Source: Photorhabdus luminescens subsp. luminescens
GTDB taxonomy: Bacteria; Pseudomonadota; Gammaproteobacteria; Enterobacterales; Enterobacteriaceae
DNA length: 64,000 nucleotides
Reading direction: 5' to 3'
NCBI RefSeq assembly: GCF_001083805.1
Contig: NZ_JXSK01000014.1
Location: forward strand, 1-64,000
In this document: piece after piece, positions 21,369-32,956 of the stretch
How positions within the stretch are numbered: position 1 is the first letter of the stretch
How the letters are laid out: each line of letters begins with the position of its first letter
Notes under the pieces: generated by a model
What the model was told of the DNA's origin: nothing
What the model saw: the letters and a program-made list of their open reading frames with translations, nothing else
The model's database searches: none
Made by a program: the position numbers and the translations under genes

Positions 21369-22520
21369 TTATCTTCCGCTTGAATTAATTAATTTATATC
21401 CTGCAAGTAAGGAAATAGAGAGTAAAGCAATACAAGCAAAAGCGCCGTGTAATGTCACAATATACGCTAATCCGCCAATAAGCGCAGGTCCCAGCAAAAT
21501 CCCTGAATATCCCATTGTAGAAACCGCGGCAACGGCCAGCGAATCAGGCATAATTTTCTGTTGACCAGAAGCGGTAAAAAGCATTGGCGCTATATTGGAT
21601 AACCCCGCCCCGATCATCAGGAAAGAAAGCCCTAGCATTATTGCCGTTGATGCTGAGTAAATAAGGATAAACCCGGAAGTGGCCAATAAAGCACTGCTGA
21701 TAAAAACCCGTCTGTGTCCATAAAGGGCAATGATCTTATCACCGAGAAAACGGCCCGATGTCATAGTAATAGCGAACAGGGTATAACCAATCCCCGCCTG
21801 ATGGCTATTGATATTATGTACGCTGGTTAATAATATACCGCTCCAGTCCAACATTGATCCTTCCATGATATAAGCGACAAAACAGAGAAAGCCCAATAAA
21901 ATCACGATCCCGTGAGGCACAGCAAAGAATGGCGTATTACCCGCTTCGGCTTCGTTCAATAACCCATTCCATACCGGCAATAGCAGTAAAATAATCAGTA
22001 ATACCGCCATTGCCATCACCTGGAGAGGTGATATTCCCACAGATAATAATGCACTCACCGACCCTGCACCGGCGATCCCGCCCAAACTAAATAACGCATG
22101 GAAGCCAGACATAATTGGCCGCCGAGCCATTTTCTCGACCATGACAGCATGGATATTGACCACAACATCCATTGCGCCAATACCTGCGCCAAAGATAAAT
22201 AAAGCGCAAGCCAATGTTAGCGGTGTCGGTAATACACTTAACCCTGGCAACATCACTAGCACGATCAAAGCACATAAAGTGAAAATTTGCCGGCAACCGA
22301 AACGTGCAGCTAACATGCCGGCCATTGGCATCATGATGAAAGAACCTATACCAAACGCCAACATTAGTAGCCCCATAGCGCCATTATCAAGTTGCAGCCG
22401 TTCCTTAGCTAAAGGAATAAGAGGAGCCCAACTTGCAAGACTAAAACCAGCAATAAAAAAAGCGGCGCGCGTCGCCATAATGGGTTGTTTTACCAAAGAG
22501 ATAATATTCTGATCAGACAA
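21369..22520 (-). CDS. MFS transporter, YbjJ-like
   Basis: The 383-aa protein has about 12 hydrophobic segments, with the MFS loop motif GMLAARFGCRQI after the second helix. It resembles the YbjJ group of the major facilitator superfamily. Its substrate cannot be read from the sequence. The start is a TTG at 22520 with AAGGA 8 nt upstream; no in-frame ATG lies nearby. A hairpin (22546-22575) separates it from the HAD gene upstream, so expression may be partly uncoupled. Position downstream of an aminotransferase, a dehydrogenase and a phosphatase suggests export or uptake of the product or substrate of that pathway. Confidence 0.85.
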   Translation of the reverse strand: MSDQNIISLVKQPIMATRAAFFIAGFSLASWAPLIPLAKERLQLDNGAMGLLMLAFGIGSFIMMPMAGMLAARFGCRQIFTLCALIVLVMLPGLSVLPTPLTLACALFIFGAGIGAMDVVVNIHAVMVEKMARRPIMSGFHALFSLGGIAGAGSVSALLSVGISPLQVMAMAVLLIILLLLPVWNGLLNEAEAGNTPFFAVPHGIVILLGFLCFVAYIMEGSMLDWSGILLTSVHNINSHQAGIGYTLFAITMTSGRFLGDKIIALYGHRRVFISSALLATSGFILIYSASTAIMLGLSFLMIGAGLSNIAPMLFTASGQQKIMPDSLAVAAVSTMGYSGILLGPALIGGLAYIVTLHGAFACIALLSISLLAGYKLINSSGR

Positions 22521-22545
22521 CTCATGTTCCTTCTATATAAATAAA

Positions 22546-22575
22546 ATGCCCTCCGCTATGACTAACAGAGGGCAT
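22546..22575 (-). terminator. Hairpin between the HAD phosphatase and the MFS gene
   Basis: ATGCCCTC (22546-22553) and GAGGGCAT (22568-22575) pair perfectly around a 14-nt loop. On the minus strand the stem is followed by TTTTATTT, so it fits an intrinsic terminator or attenuator after the phosphatase gene. Confidence 0.75.
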
Positions 22576-22579
22576 TAAG

Positions 22580-23221
22580 TTACACAAAATTAATTTTAGA
22601 AAATTGCGGAATATCGGTCAGCGCCCCGATAATACGAGTTGCCTGTTGATACTGTTCCGCAACCGATAAAGCATGGGGCCAAGCATACACATAGGGAATA
22701 CCTGCCTGCGTTGCTGCTGTAATCCCCAAATCAGTATCTTCAATCACTAATGTCTGATGAACATCCATAGACTTCAATTTCAACATAGCAAGATAGGGAT
22801 CAGGATGAGGTTTCGTCCTCGCAACATCATCACCCGAGATTAAAGCCGGGCTTTCACTCAACTCCAGTAATCCAATATTCGCCAAACACACTTCCCGCGG
22901 CGCAGTAGAGACAAAGCCAAAAGGGATACGGTGCTGCTGTAAGGCTGCTATCAACCGGGAAATCCCAGGCCGTAGGTAACTTTTAGACAGCTTATCTTTG
23001 TAAACCGAGACGATTTGCGCAGTGATCTCTTTCTGCTGTTGAACTGGAACCCCAATATAATCTAACGTTTCTGCCAAACTCAGGCCAATAAGTTGCTGTG
23101 GTTGTATATGCTGTGTGTAGTCAGGAGCCAAATCACAAAGAACATCAAAGTGCAGTTGTTCGCTGTCAACAATGACCCCATCAATATCAAAAATCACATT
23201 AAATCTATCCATGTGAAACAT
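22580..23221 (-). CDS. HAD-IA phosphatase / beta-phosphoglucomutase-like
   Basis: The 213-aa protein is a HAD-IA phosphohydrolase. Motif I is FDIDGVIVDSE near residue 11 with both aspartates. A helical cap follows. Motif II is FVSTAPREVC, the lysine of motif III lies in ARTKPHPDPYL, and motif IV is VIEDTDLGI. Such proteins act as sugar-phosphate phosphatases or mutases. The start at 23221 is 4 nt after the stop of the dehydrogenase gene; an ATG three codons later (23212) is an alternative. Context with a class III aminotransferase and a zinc polyol-type dehydrogenase suggests dephosphorylation of an amino sugar phosphate, which is inference. Confidence 0.85.
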   Translation of the reverse strand: MFHMDRFNVIFDIDGVIVDSEQLHFDVLCDLAPDYTQHIQPQQLIGLSLAETLDYIGVPVQQQKEITAQIVSVYKDKLSKSYLRPGISRLIAALQQHRIPFGFVSTAPREVCLANIGLLELSESPALISGDDVARTKPHPDPYLAMLKLKSMDVHQTLVIEDTDLGITAATQAGIPYVYAWPHALSVAEQYQQATRIIGALTDIPQFSKINFV

Positions 23222-23225
23222 TCCA

Positions 23226-24287
23226 TTATTTTAGATCGGAAATGCGGATAAGCACTTTACAGTTCGGAGTAAACAGTGGTTTTTGAGTTTTGCACGCAAT
23301 ATCACAACCAACAGTGAGAAAAGCCTGCAAGTAATCATTAAAATCAAAAACTTGGCTGACCAGACGACCGGCTGGAATAACACCATCACGGATCATGGCA
23401 TAAGCACGCTCAAAACTATTATTCAGAGAATCGATGGAACCAATCACTGAAAGGCTCTTATCCGCAATTTTCAAGATATCAAGATTGGCATGCTTATCTT
23501 TAAGCGCGACATTTAACAATTTCCCGCCAGGCGCCAAATGTTCAAAAATGTATTCGGTTAACTGCCCGGTCGTATCCACACATAGATCGATAAGCGCTAA
23601 TTTATCGCCATATTGTTGCGTCAATGCCTCATCAAAATCAGTATATAGCTCACATTCCGGCGGCAAATTTTCTTTGGCGAATTGAACACGACTTTCGTTT
23701 TTCTCGACCATGAAAGCCTTAACGCCTCTGGCATGTAAAGCCCAAATGTAGAGCATCCCCATTGGACCCGCGCCAGCTACCGCTGCACGAATATTAGTAT
23801 GAGTAATGCCCAGTTTATCAACCCCGGTCAGCGTGCAACTGAGTGGCTCAGTCAGTGATGCCTCTTCCATACTGACATGATCATCAAGCTTTATCAGTGA
23901 ACTCTCTTTAGCCAGATATTGCTCAGCGAATGCCCCATCATAGGAAACCCCCGCTTCGGTTCCCAATTTTTTCTCGCAATGATTTGGACTGCCGGTCTGG
24001 CACATCCGACAATGCCCACAAGAATAGGTTGGATTGATGACAACACGGTCACCCACATTAAAACGCGTGACTCCCTTCCCTATTTGCGTAACAACTCCCG
24101 TTGTTTCATGGCCCAACGTAGTTCCCGGAATAGCGACAGGATAAGATCCGGTGATAATCCCAACATCTGTACCACAAACGCCACACACCGCAATATCAAC
24201 GACCACATCATCAGGCTCAATACAGCGTAACGGTTCAACATCTTGGATTTGAACATCCCACACCCGATTAAATTTAAGTGCTTTCAT
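23226..24287 (-). CDS. Zinc-dependent medium-chain dehydrogenase
   Basis: The 353-aa protein is a medium-chain dehydrogenase/reductase of the polyol/threonine dehydrogenase type. The catalytic zinc ligands are Cys38 in VCGVCGTD and the His-Glu pair at 60-61 in GHETTG. The structural zinc is held by Cys90, Cys93, Cys96 and Cys104 (CGHCRMC then NHC). The Rossmann motif is AGAGPMGML near residue 172. An NAD(P)-dependent oxidation of a secondary or primary alcohol is expected. Its start overlaps the aminotransferase stop by one base (TAATG), so translation is coupled. GutB-like sorbitol dehydrogenases are the best functional analogues. Confidence 0.88.
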   Translation of the reverse strand: MKALKFNRVWDVQIQDVEPLRCIEPDDVVVDIAVCGVCGTDVGIITGSYPVAIPGTTLGHETTGVVTQIGKGVTRFNVGDRVVINPTYSCGHCRMCQTGSPNHCEKKLGTEAGVSYDGAFAEQYLAKESSLIKLDDHVSMEEASLTEPLSCTLTGVDKLGITHTNIRAAVAGAGPMGMLYIWALHARGVKAFMVEKNESRVQFAKENLPPECELYTDFDEALTQQYGDKLALIDLCVDTTGQLTEYIFEHLAPGGKLLNVALKDKHANLDILKIADKSLSVIGSIDSLNNSFERAYAMIRDGVIPAGRLVSQVFDFNDYLQAFLTVGCDIACKTQKPLFTPNCKVLIRISDLK

Positions 24288-25537
24288 TACGCTACCTCCT
24301 TGGTATCCAGCATATTTAATGTCATATCAGCAAAAGTCAGATCAAGCTTATACAGAATTTCGTTTAAATGTTCCTGAGTACAAATCAACGGTGGACGAAC
24401 TTTAAGCGCACGACCTTTACCATAACGAGAGCCGCGGATGATTAAATTATGAGAATTCGCTACTGCAATCGCTTGTGCTGCAAATTCTGGGGATGGCGTA
24501 TCAAAGCCGAACATATAACCGACGCCCCTGACGCCCGTAATTTCTGGGTATTTATGCTGTAATGTTAATAAGCCATCACGTAAATAAGCTTCATTACGCT
24601 GCACATTCTCCAGAACTTGTTCGTCTTCGATAATATCGATAATTTCGTTGAGCGCTGTTAATGAAAGAGGGTTAGCGCCTGATGTACTGGAATGTTCGAA
24701 TGACTCTAATACATCTAATGAACTCCGCATCAACACGCCGCCGGTAGGAATACCAATACCACCAGCGCCCTTAGCGAAAACAATAATATCGGGTTCTAAT
24801 TCTTTAGCGTAACCGGTTGAAGCGAAAAATGTCCCGGTACGGCCAAACCCAGTTTGTACTTCATCGGCGATAATAATAATGTCATGTTGATGGCAGATAT
24901 CTCTGATTTTACGGAAAAAATCGACAGGGAAAACGTTATTTCCGCCGTTTCCTTGGATAGGTTCAATGATAAGACAAGCAATATTGTCATTTGAACCTAA
25001 TTGAATAAATTGTTCCAAGTCAAAATATTGATTAGGCTCTGTATTCGGTTCAAATTCTGACATGACGCTAGCAGGGGTCGGAATTTTTAAAGAACCATCA
25101 ATATTGACATGGAAATCTTTAATCCTAAAAGCATTACCCGAAATTTGCGCTGTGGCTAGAGACTGACCATGATGAGCCAGAAAGAAAGAGATAACGCCTG
25201 AACGCCCGGTTGCTTTTTGCGCGATACGAATTGCACATTCAACCGCCCCAGAACCGGAAACATCACGCAACCATATCCTATCAATACCCTCTGGGGTATG
25301 TTTAACTAATTTAGCCAAAATATATTGTGACATTTCATGGGTATAAGCTGAACTTAGATGTGTACACCTATCGATCTGCTGTTTTAATTTTTCTGTTATT
25401 CTGCGATTAGTGTACCCAAGTGGAAGGTTAAATGTCCCCGAAGCTGCATCGATATACTTTTCACCATCAATTTCCAAGTAAGGACCGTTACCAACAAAGC
25501 GAGAAAGCATATCTTCGAACCGTTTGCCATTTTCCAT
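24287..25537 (-). CDS. Class III PLP-dependent aminotransferase
   Basis: The 416-aa protein is a fold-type I, class III aminotransferase (GabT/ArgD-like). The cofactor aspartate is Asp225 in IIADEVQTGFGRTG. The Schiff-base lysine is Lys256 in VFAKGAGGIGIPTGG. The substrate-side GSGAVECAIRIA is near residue 95. It transfers an amino group to a ketone or aldehyde, but the substrate is not evident. It is the first gene of a minus-strand operon with a zinc dehydrogenase and a HAD phosphatase. The start codon is preceded by an AT-rich region without a strong SD (AAGGTAATAAAATAATGG). GabT-type enzymes of this kind aminate sugar phosphates in iminosugar pathways. Confidence 0.9.
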   Translation of the reverse strand: MENGKRFEDMLSRFVGNGPYLEIDGEKYIDAASGTFNLPLGYTNRRITEKLKQQIDRCTHLSSAYTHEMSQYILAKLVKHTPEGIDRIWLRDVSGSGAVECAIRIAQKATGRSGVISFFLAHHGQSLATAQISGNAFRIKDFHVNIDGSLKIPTPASVMSEFEPNTEPNQYFDLEQFIQLGSNDNIACLIIEPIQGNGGNNVFPVDFFRKIRDICHQHDIIIIADEVQTGFGRTGTFFASTGYAKELEPDIIVFAKGAGGIGIPTGGVLMRSSLDVLESFEHSSTSGANPLSLTALNEIIDIIEDEQVLENVQRNEAYLRDGLLTLQHKYPEITGVRGVGYMFGFDTPSPEFAAQAIAVANSHNLIIRGSRYGKGRALKVRPPLICTQEHLNEILYKLDLTFADMTLNMLDTKEVA

Positions 25538-26201
25538 TATTTTATTACCTTAATTAATCATTTCTAGCTATAAGAAAGCATAATAATCTTTAACAGGTAA
25601 GAGAATATTTACTAAAAATTAATTTAGATCAACAAATAACCCATAAAAACCCAAAAAACATTTAAAAAATTAAAGTATTTTGTATAAAATACATTATTAT
25701 TTTGAATGATTAGCTAATGGCATGCAGAACTGCTGGTCTATTGGGTTAATGACAAGAAATTATGCGCAAACTCCTGCAAAACTGCACCTAAAATCTCTCA
25801 TCTTCCGATTTTTGCGCTGATGATAAGAGCATTTATATCTCTCGTGGTTATTTTCTGACAACTGATAAAATGTCATGAAAGATTCTCGATAATTTCTGAT
25901 TTGTCAGAAAAAGTGTGCTTTTTCATACTGAAAAGATAGTCAGACTCTCAACTGACATGAAAATACCCACACAAGCTAGTCGGTTTACACCAGTGAATAG
26001 CTCGTATAAAGTTCAGACTTTAAAAAAAGTAAAGGGTTTTGTCCGTGCGCGATCCTTGAACACTCCTATCACCGGCTTGAAATGACTTACCAGTAGGATT
26101 GCTGGTGTATCCAAGATCTTTGGTCGCACTAAAGAATGAATTCCACTGAGCCTATTCGCCAATAAAACCACTACCATTATTGAAATATCAAAAGAACACA
26201 C
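25538..26201. other. AT-rich divergent intergenic region
   Basis: This 664-bp gap separates two divergent genes, the aminotransferase and the Bcr/CflA-type transporter. It must contain both promoters. The half next to the aminotransferase is strongly AT-rich. At 26040-26170 base composition changes to a less AT-rich segment with open frames on both strands that I cannot assign to a family; it may be a gene remnant. No RNA gene or convincing repeat was seen. Confidence 0.5.
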
Positions 26202-27398
26202 ATGCAAAATTATATTCTACTACTACTTAGCCTGGCGCTTTTTGGACCTTTGGGTGTCGATGTATTCTTACCTACAGTCCCTGCCATCGCCGAGGATTTT
26301 AAAGTTAACAATGAAGTTATTCAGTCAACGATTTCTTTGTTTTTATTAATTATGGGGCTAGGCCAATTAGTCGCCGGACCACTAGTGGACAAATTCGGCC
26401 GTCGGCCCGTGGCCTTAACGGGTATCACCTTATATATCATCGGTTCTGTGATTGCCGCGCTTTCTACTTTTCCCGAAATTTTTATTGCCGCGCGAATTAT
26501 TCAAGGATGCGCTGTCTGCTGTACCAGTGTCGTCTGCATTAGTGGTGTGCGTGATCGCCTAAACGGTGATGAGGCGGCCAAAGCCTATGGCTTTATTAAC
26601 GGTACGCTAAATATCGTTCCTGCCCTCGCTCCGTTACTTGGCGGTATTCTGGCCGAAATGTTCAACTGGCGTGCGCCATTCTGGTTTTTGACTTGCTACT
26701 CGGTTATTACACTATTGATCATTGCTACCTGGTTACCAGAAACGCGCCCTGCCAACACCAAACCAATTCGCGGGCTACCGCTAAAGCAATATTTTCAAAT
26801 CCTTAGCAATGCCCAGTTTATGCATTTTGCCTTAGTTAATGCCGGCGTTATGGGAATAGTCGTTACCTATGTGTCATTTGCGCCAACAGTACTGATGATC
26901 GAAGGCCATGTTTCGCCGTTAGCATTTTCATTAATTTTTGGCGGCAACGGACTCTGGACGATGATCGCCTTCCTAACCGCAACTAAAATCATTCCCCGAA
27001 TTGGCCGCCCTTCCTGCCTGCTGTTAGGCGCAATTCTAACGGCACTGGCTAGCCTGGCCCTGTTCTCTGGTATCTACTTGCTGCCAAACGCCGTCAGCTC
27101 TCACTGGTTAAGCTATATGTTGCCGGTTTCTTTAGCCTGCACAGGTATGGCATTTGTTATGGGGCCTGCGACCAGTTATGCACTGGAACCTTATTCTGAC
27201 GAAGCCGGCGTCGCTTCCGCCCTGATAGGATTCGTCCAGATGGCTATCGGCTCCGCCCTATCGCTTATCGCGATGGCGTTACCATTTGCGCTCAAACAGT
27301 CACTCGTGTTAGTCATGCTACTCGGCACCACGCTAATCCTGTCAGCACATATAGTCAGCCGTAACCTGAAAGGACGGGTAGTTTCACTAGAATCTTAA
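26202..27398 (+). CDS. Bcr/CflA-family MFS drug efflux transporter
   Basis: The 398-aa protein has about 12 transmembrane segments. Features of the Bcr/CflA (DHA1) group are the first helix LSLALFGPLGVDVFLPTVPAIA, with an acidic residue in the membrane, and motif A GPLVDKFGRRPVAL. The motif C-like region includes GTLNIVPALAPLLGGILAE, and MFNWRAPFW is also characteristic. Proton-driven efflux of small drugs or other compounds is expected. The substrate is unknown. It ends 8 nt before the convergent malT, with no terminator apparent between them. It is not part of the maltose regulon in E. coli. Confidence 0.88.
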   Translation: MQNYILLLLSLALFGPLGVDVFLPTVPAIAEDFKVNNEVIQSTISLFLLIMGLGQLVAGPLVDKFGRRPVALTGITLYIIGSVIAALSTFPEIFIAARIIQGCAVCCTSVVCISGVRDRLNGDEAAKAYGFINGTLNIVPALAPLLGGILAEMFNWRAPFWFLTCYSVITLLIIATWLPETRPANTKPIRGLPLKQYFQILSNAQFMHFALVNAGVMGIVVTYVSFAPTVLMIEGHVSPLAFSLIFGGNGLWTMIAFLTATKIIPRIGRPSCLLLGAILTALASLALFSGIYLLPNAVSSHWLSYMLPVSLACTGMAFVMGPATSYALEPYSDEAGVASALIGFVQMAIGSALSLIAMALPFALKQSLVLVMLLGTTLILSAHIVSRNLKGRVVSLES

Positions 27399-27406
27399 AA
27401 TATCCG

Positions 27407-30544
<3,138 letters not shown>

Positions 30545-32947
30545 ATGCAACAGTCAAGATTAGATAAAGCCCAGTTTCAGGCTGCGCTGACACGTCAATG
30601 GCAGCGCTTTGGCCTCGGATCAGCACAGGAAATGACTCAACACCAATGGTGGCAAGCCGTTAGCGCGGCCCTGTCAGAGTTGTTGCCCGCATGCCCTGTC
30701 ATCAATCATTCCGACCAACAACGCCATGTGAACTACATCTCTATGGAGTTTCTGATTGGCCGCTTGACCGCAAATAATCTGCTTAACCTTGGTTGGTATG
30801 AAGACGTTCAGGCTTACCTGGCAGAAGAAAATATCATTCTAAGCGATCTTCTGGAGCAGGAAACCGACCCGGCTTTAGGCAATGGTGGATTGGGACGGCT
30901 TGCCGCCTGTTTTCTTGACTCTATGGCAACCGTCGGTCAGCCGGCAATTGGCTATGGTCTGAATTATCAATACGGCCTGTTCCGCCAATCCTTTGAACAA
31001 GGGCAACAAATTGAAGAACCAGACAATTGGGAACGAGAATCCTATCCTTGGTTCCGTCACAACGCTCAGTTAGATGTTGAGGTGAATTTTGGCGGCAAAA
31101 TCGTCATAACAGATGATGGACGCGAAACCTGGGCGCCTGAATTCACCTTGATTGGAGAAGCCTGGGATCTACCCGTCATTGGTTATCGCAATGGTGTTAC
31201 TCAACCATTACGCCTGTGGCAAGCAACCCATGCTTCGCCATTCGATCTCGACAAATTCAACGCCGGACAGTTTCTGGCAGCGGAACAGCAAGGCATTGAA
31301 GCTGCTAAACTAACGAAAGTTCTCTATCCGAATGATAATCATCAAGAAGGCAAACGCCTGCGTCTGATGCAACAATATTTCCAGTGTGCCTGCTCCGTCG
31401 CTGATATCTTGCGTCGCCATCATCTGGCGGGCCGCAAAATAGAAGATCTGCCTAAGTATGAAGTTATCCAGCTTAACGACACTCATCCAACGATTGCCAT
31501 CCCTGAAATGATGCGCATTCTGCTGGATAAACACCAGATGAGTTGGGAAGCAGCATGGGAGATAACCAGTCATACTTTCGCCTATACCAACCACACCCTG
31601 ATGCCAGAAGGTTTGGAACGCTGGGACGAGGATCTCGTCAGCCGCCTGCTGCCGCGCCATTACAGCATCATTAAAGAAATTAACTACCGGTTTAAAAAGC
31701 TGGTGGATACAGCCTGGCCTGGCGATCAAGCCGTATGGGAAAAATTAGCTGTACATTATGACCATCAGATACGGATGGCGAATCTTTGCGTTGTCGCGGG
31801 CTTTGCCGTAAATGGGGTAGCAGCGCTGCACTCGCAACTCATCGTTAAGGATCTATTTCCTGAATACCATCAACTATGGCCGAATAAGTTTCTCAACGTG
31901 ACAAATGGCGTTACCCCACGTCGCTGGCTCAAACAGTGTAACCCGGCACTGTCAGGACTGCTTGACCGGACGCTTAATCGTGAATGGGTTAACGATCTTG
32001 ATGCTCTTAAAGCACTTGAACCCTATGCAGATGACGCCGCCTTCCGCGAAGAATACCGAGCTATCAAACAAGGCAATAAGACCCTGTTATCCAATTACGT
32101 CAATAAAGTAATGGGACTCAAGCTAGATCCAAACGCCATTTTTGATGTGCAAATTAAACGCTTACATGAATATAAACGCCAGCATCTGAACCTGTTGCAT
32201 ATCTTATCGCTCTATAAACAAATTCAGGAAAATCCGGCGCTGGATATCGTGCCACGTGTATTCCTGTTCGGCGCAAAAGCCGCGCCTGGCTACTATTTGG
32301 CAAAAAATATTATCTCTGCGATTAATCAGGCTGCGGAGAAAATTAATAACGATCCAATCGTCGGTGATCGCATCAAGATCGCGTTTATCCCCGATTACAA
32401 AGTTTCTGTCGCAGAACTCATGATACCGGCTGCCGATGTTTCAGAACAAATCTCCACAGCCGGCAAAGAAGCTTCCGGTACCGGCAACATGAAACTGGCA
32501 CTGAATGGGGCGCTGACCATCGGCACATTAGATGGAGCGAACGTTGAAATTGCCGAACAGGTAGGAAATGACCACATCTTCATTTTCGGGCATACCGTAG
32601 AAGAAGTGAAAGCCTTAAAAGCTGCCGGTTATGACCCACTGAAATTACTCCAGGAAAATCAGCACCTAGACAACATCCTCAAGGCGCTGGCTAGCGGCGA
32701 GTTCAGCTATAGCGATAAACGAGCATTCGATATGCTGCTACATAGTCTGATTGAAGGTGGCGATCCTTATCTGGCGCTAGCTGATTTTGCCTCCTATTGT
32801 GATGCGCATAAACGGATCGATACCTTGTACCGCGACACTCAACATTGGACACGTAGCGCCATTCTGAATACCGCCCGGATGGGCATGTTCAGCTCTGACC
32901 GAACAATCCGTGATTATCAACAACGTATCTGGCAAGCAAACCGATAA
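30545..32947 (+). CDS. malP: Maltodextrin phosphorylase
   Basis: MalP releases glucose 1-phosphate from linear maltodextrins by phosphorolysis, in the cytoplasm. The 800-aa protein is close to E. coli MalP (797 aa). It has the glycogen phosphorylase fold. Conserved blocks include [57 protein letters not shown] and the PLP-lysine motif [29 protein letters not shown] near residue 640. It is divergent from malT and followed 9 nt later by malQ, forming the malPQ operon under MalT control. Confidence 0.97.
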   Translation: MQQSRLDKAQFQAALTRQWQRFGLGSAQEMTQHQWWQAVSAALSELLPACPVINHSDQQRHVNYISMEFLIGRLTANNLLNLGWYEDVQAYLAEENIILSDLLEQETDPALGNGGLGRLAACFLDSMATVGQPAIGYGLNYQYGLFRQSFEQGQQIEEPDNWERESYPWFRHNAQLDVEVNFGGKIVITDDGRETWAPEFTLIGEAWDLPVIGYRNGVTQPLRLWQATHASPFDLDKFNAGQFLAAEQQGIEAAKLTKVLYPNDNHQEGKRLRLMQQYFQCACSVADILRRHHLAGRKIEDLPKYEVIQLNDTHPTIAIPEMMRILLDKHQMSWEAAWEITSHTFAYTNHTLMPEGLERWDEDLVSRLLPRHYSIIKEINYRFKKLVDTAWPGDQAVWEKLAVHYDHQIRMANLCVVAGFAVNGVAALHSQLIVKDLFPEYHQLWPNKFLNVTNGVTPRRWLKQCNPALSGLLDRTLNREWVNDLDALKALEPYADDAAFREEYRAIKQGNKTLLSNYVNKVMGLKLDPNAIFDVQIKRLHEYKRQHLNLLHILSLYKQIQENPALDIVPRVFLFGAKAAPGYYLAKNIISAINQAAEKINNDPIVGDRIKIAFIPDYKVSVAELMIPAADVSEQISTAGKEASGTGNMKLALNGALTIGTLDGANVEIAEQVGNDHIFIFGHTVEEVKALKAAGYDPLKLLQENQHLDNILKALASGEFSYSDKRAFDMLLHSLIEGGDPYLALADFASYCDAHKRIDTLYRDTQHWTRSAILNTARMGMFSSDRTIRDYQQRIWQANR

Positions 32948-32956
32948 GGAAAAATC

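Noticed and set aside
21369-25537. Possible daptide-type RiPP cluster (aminotransferase plus dehydrogenase)
   Set aside because: No precursor peptide gene or methyltransferase is visible, the dehydrogenase is zinc-type, and a sugar-phosphate type phosphatase is present instead.
26013-26207. 64-codon minus-strand frame upstream of the Bcr/CflA gene
   Set aside because: No family resemblance, and it overlaps the start and ribosome site region of the divergent transporter gene.
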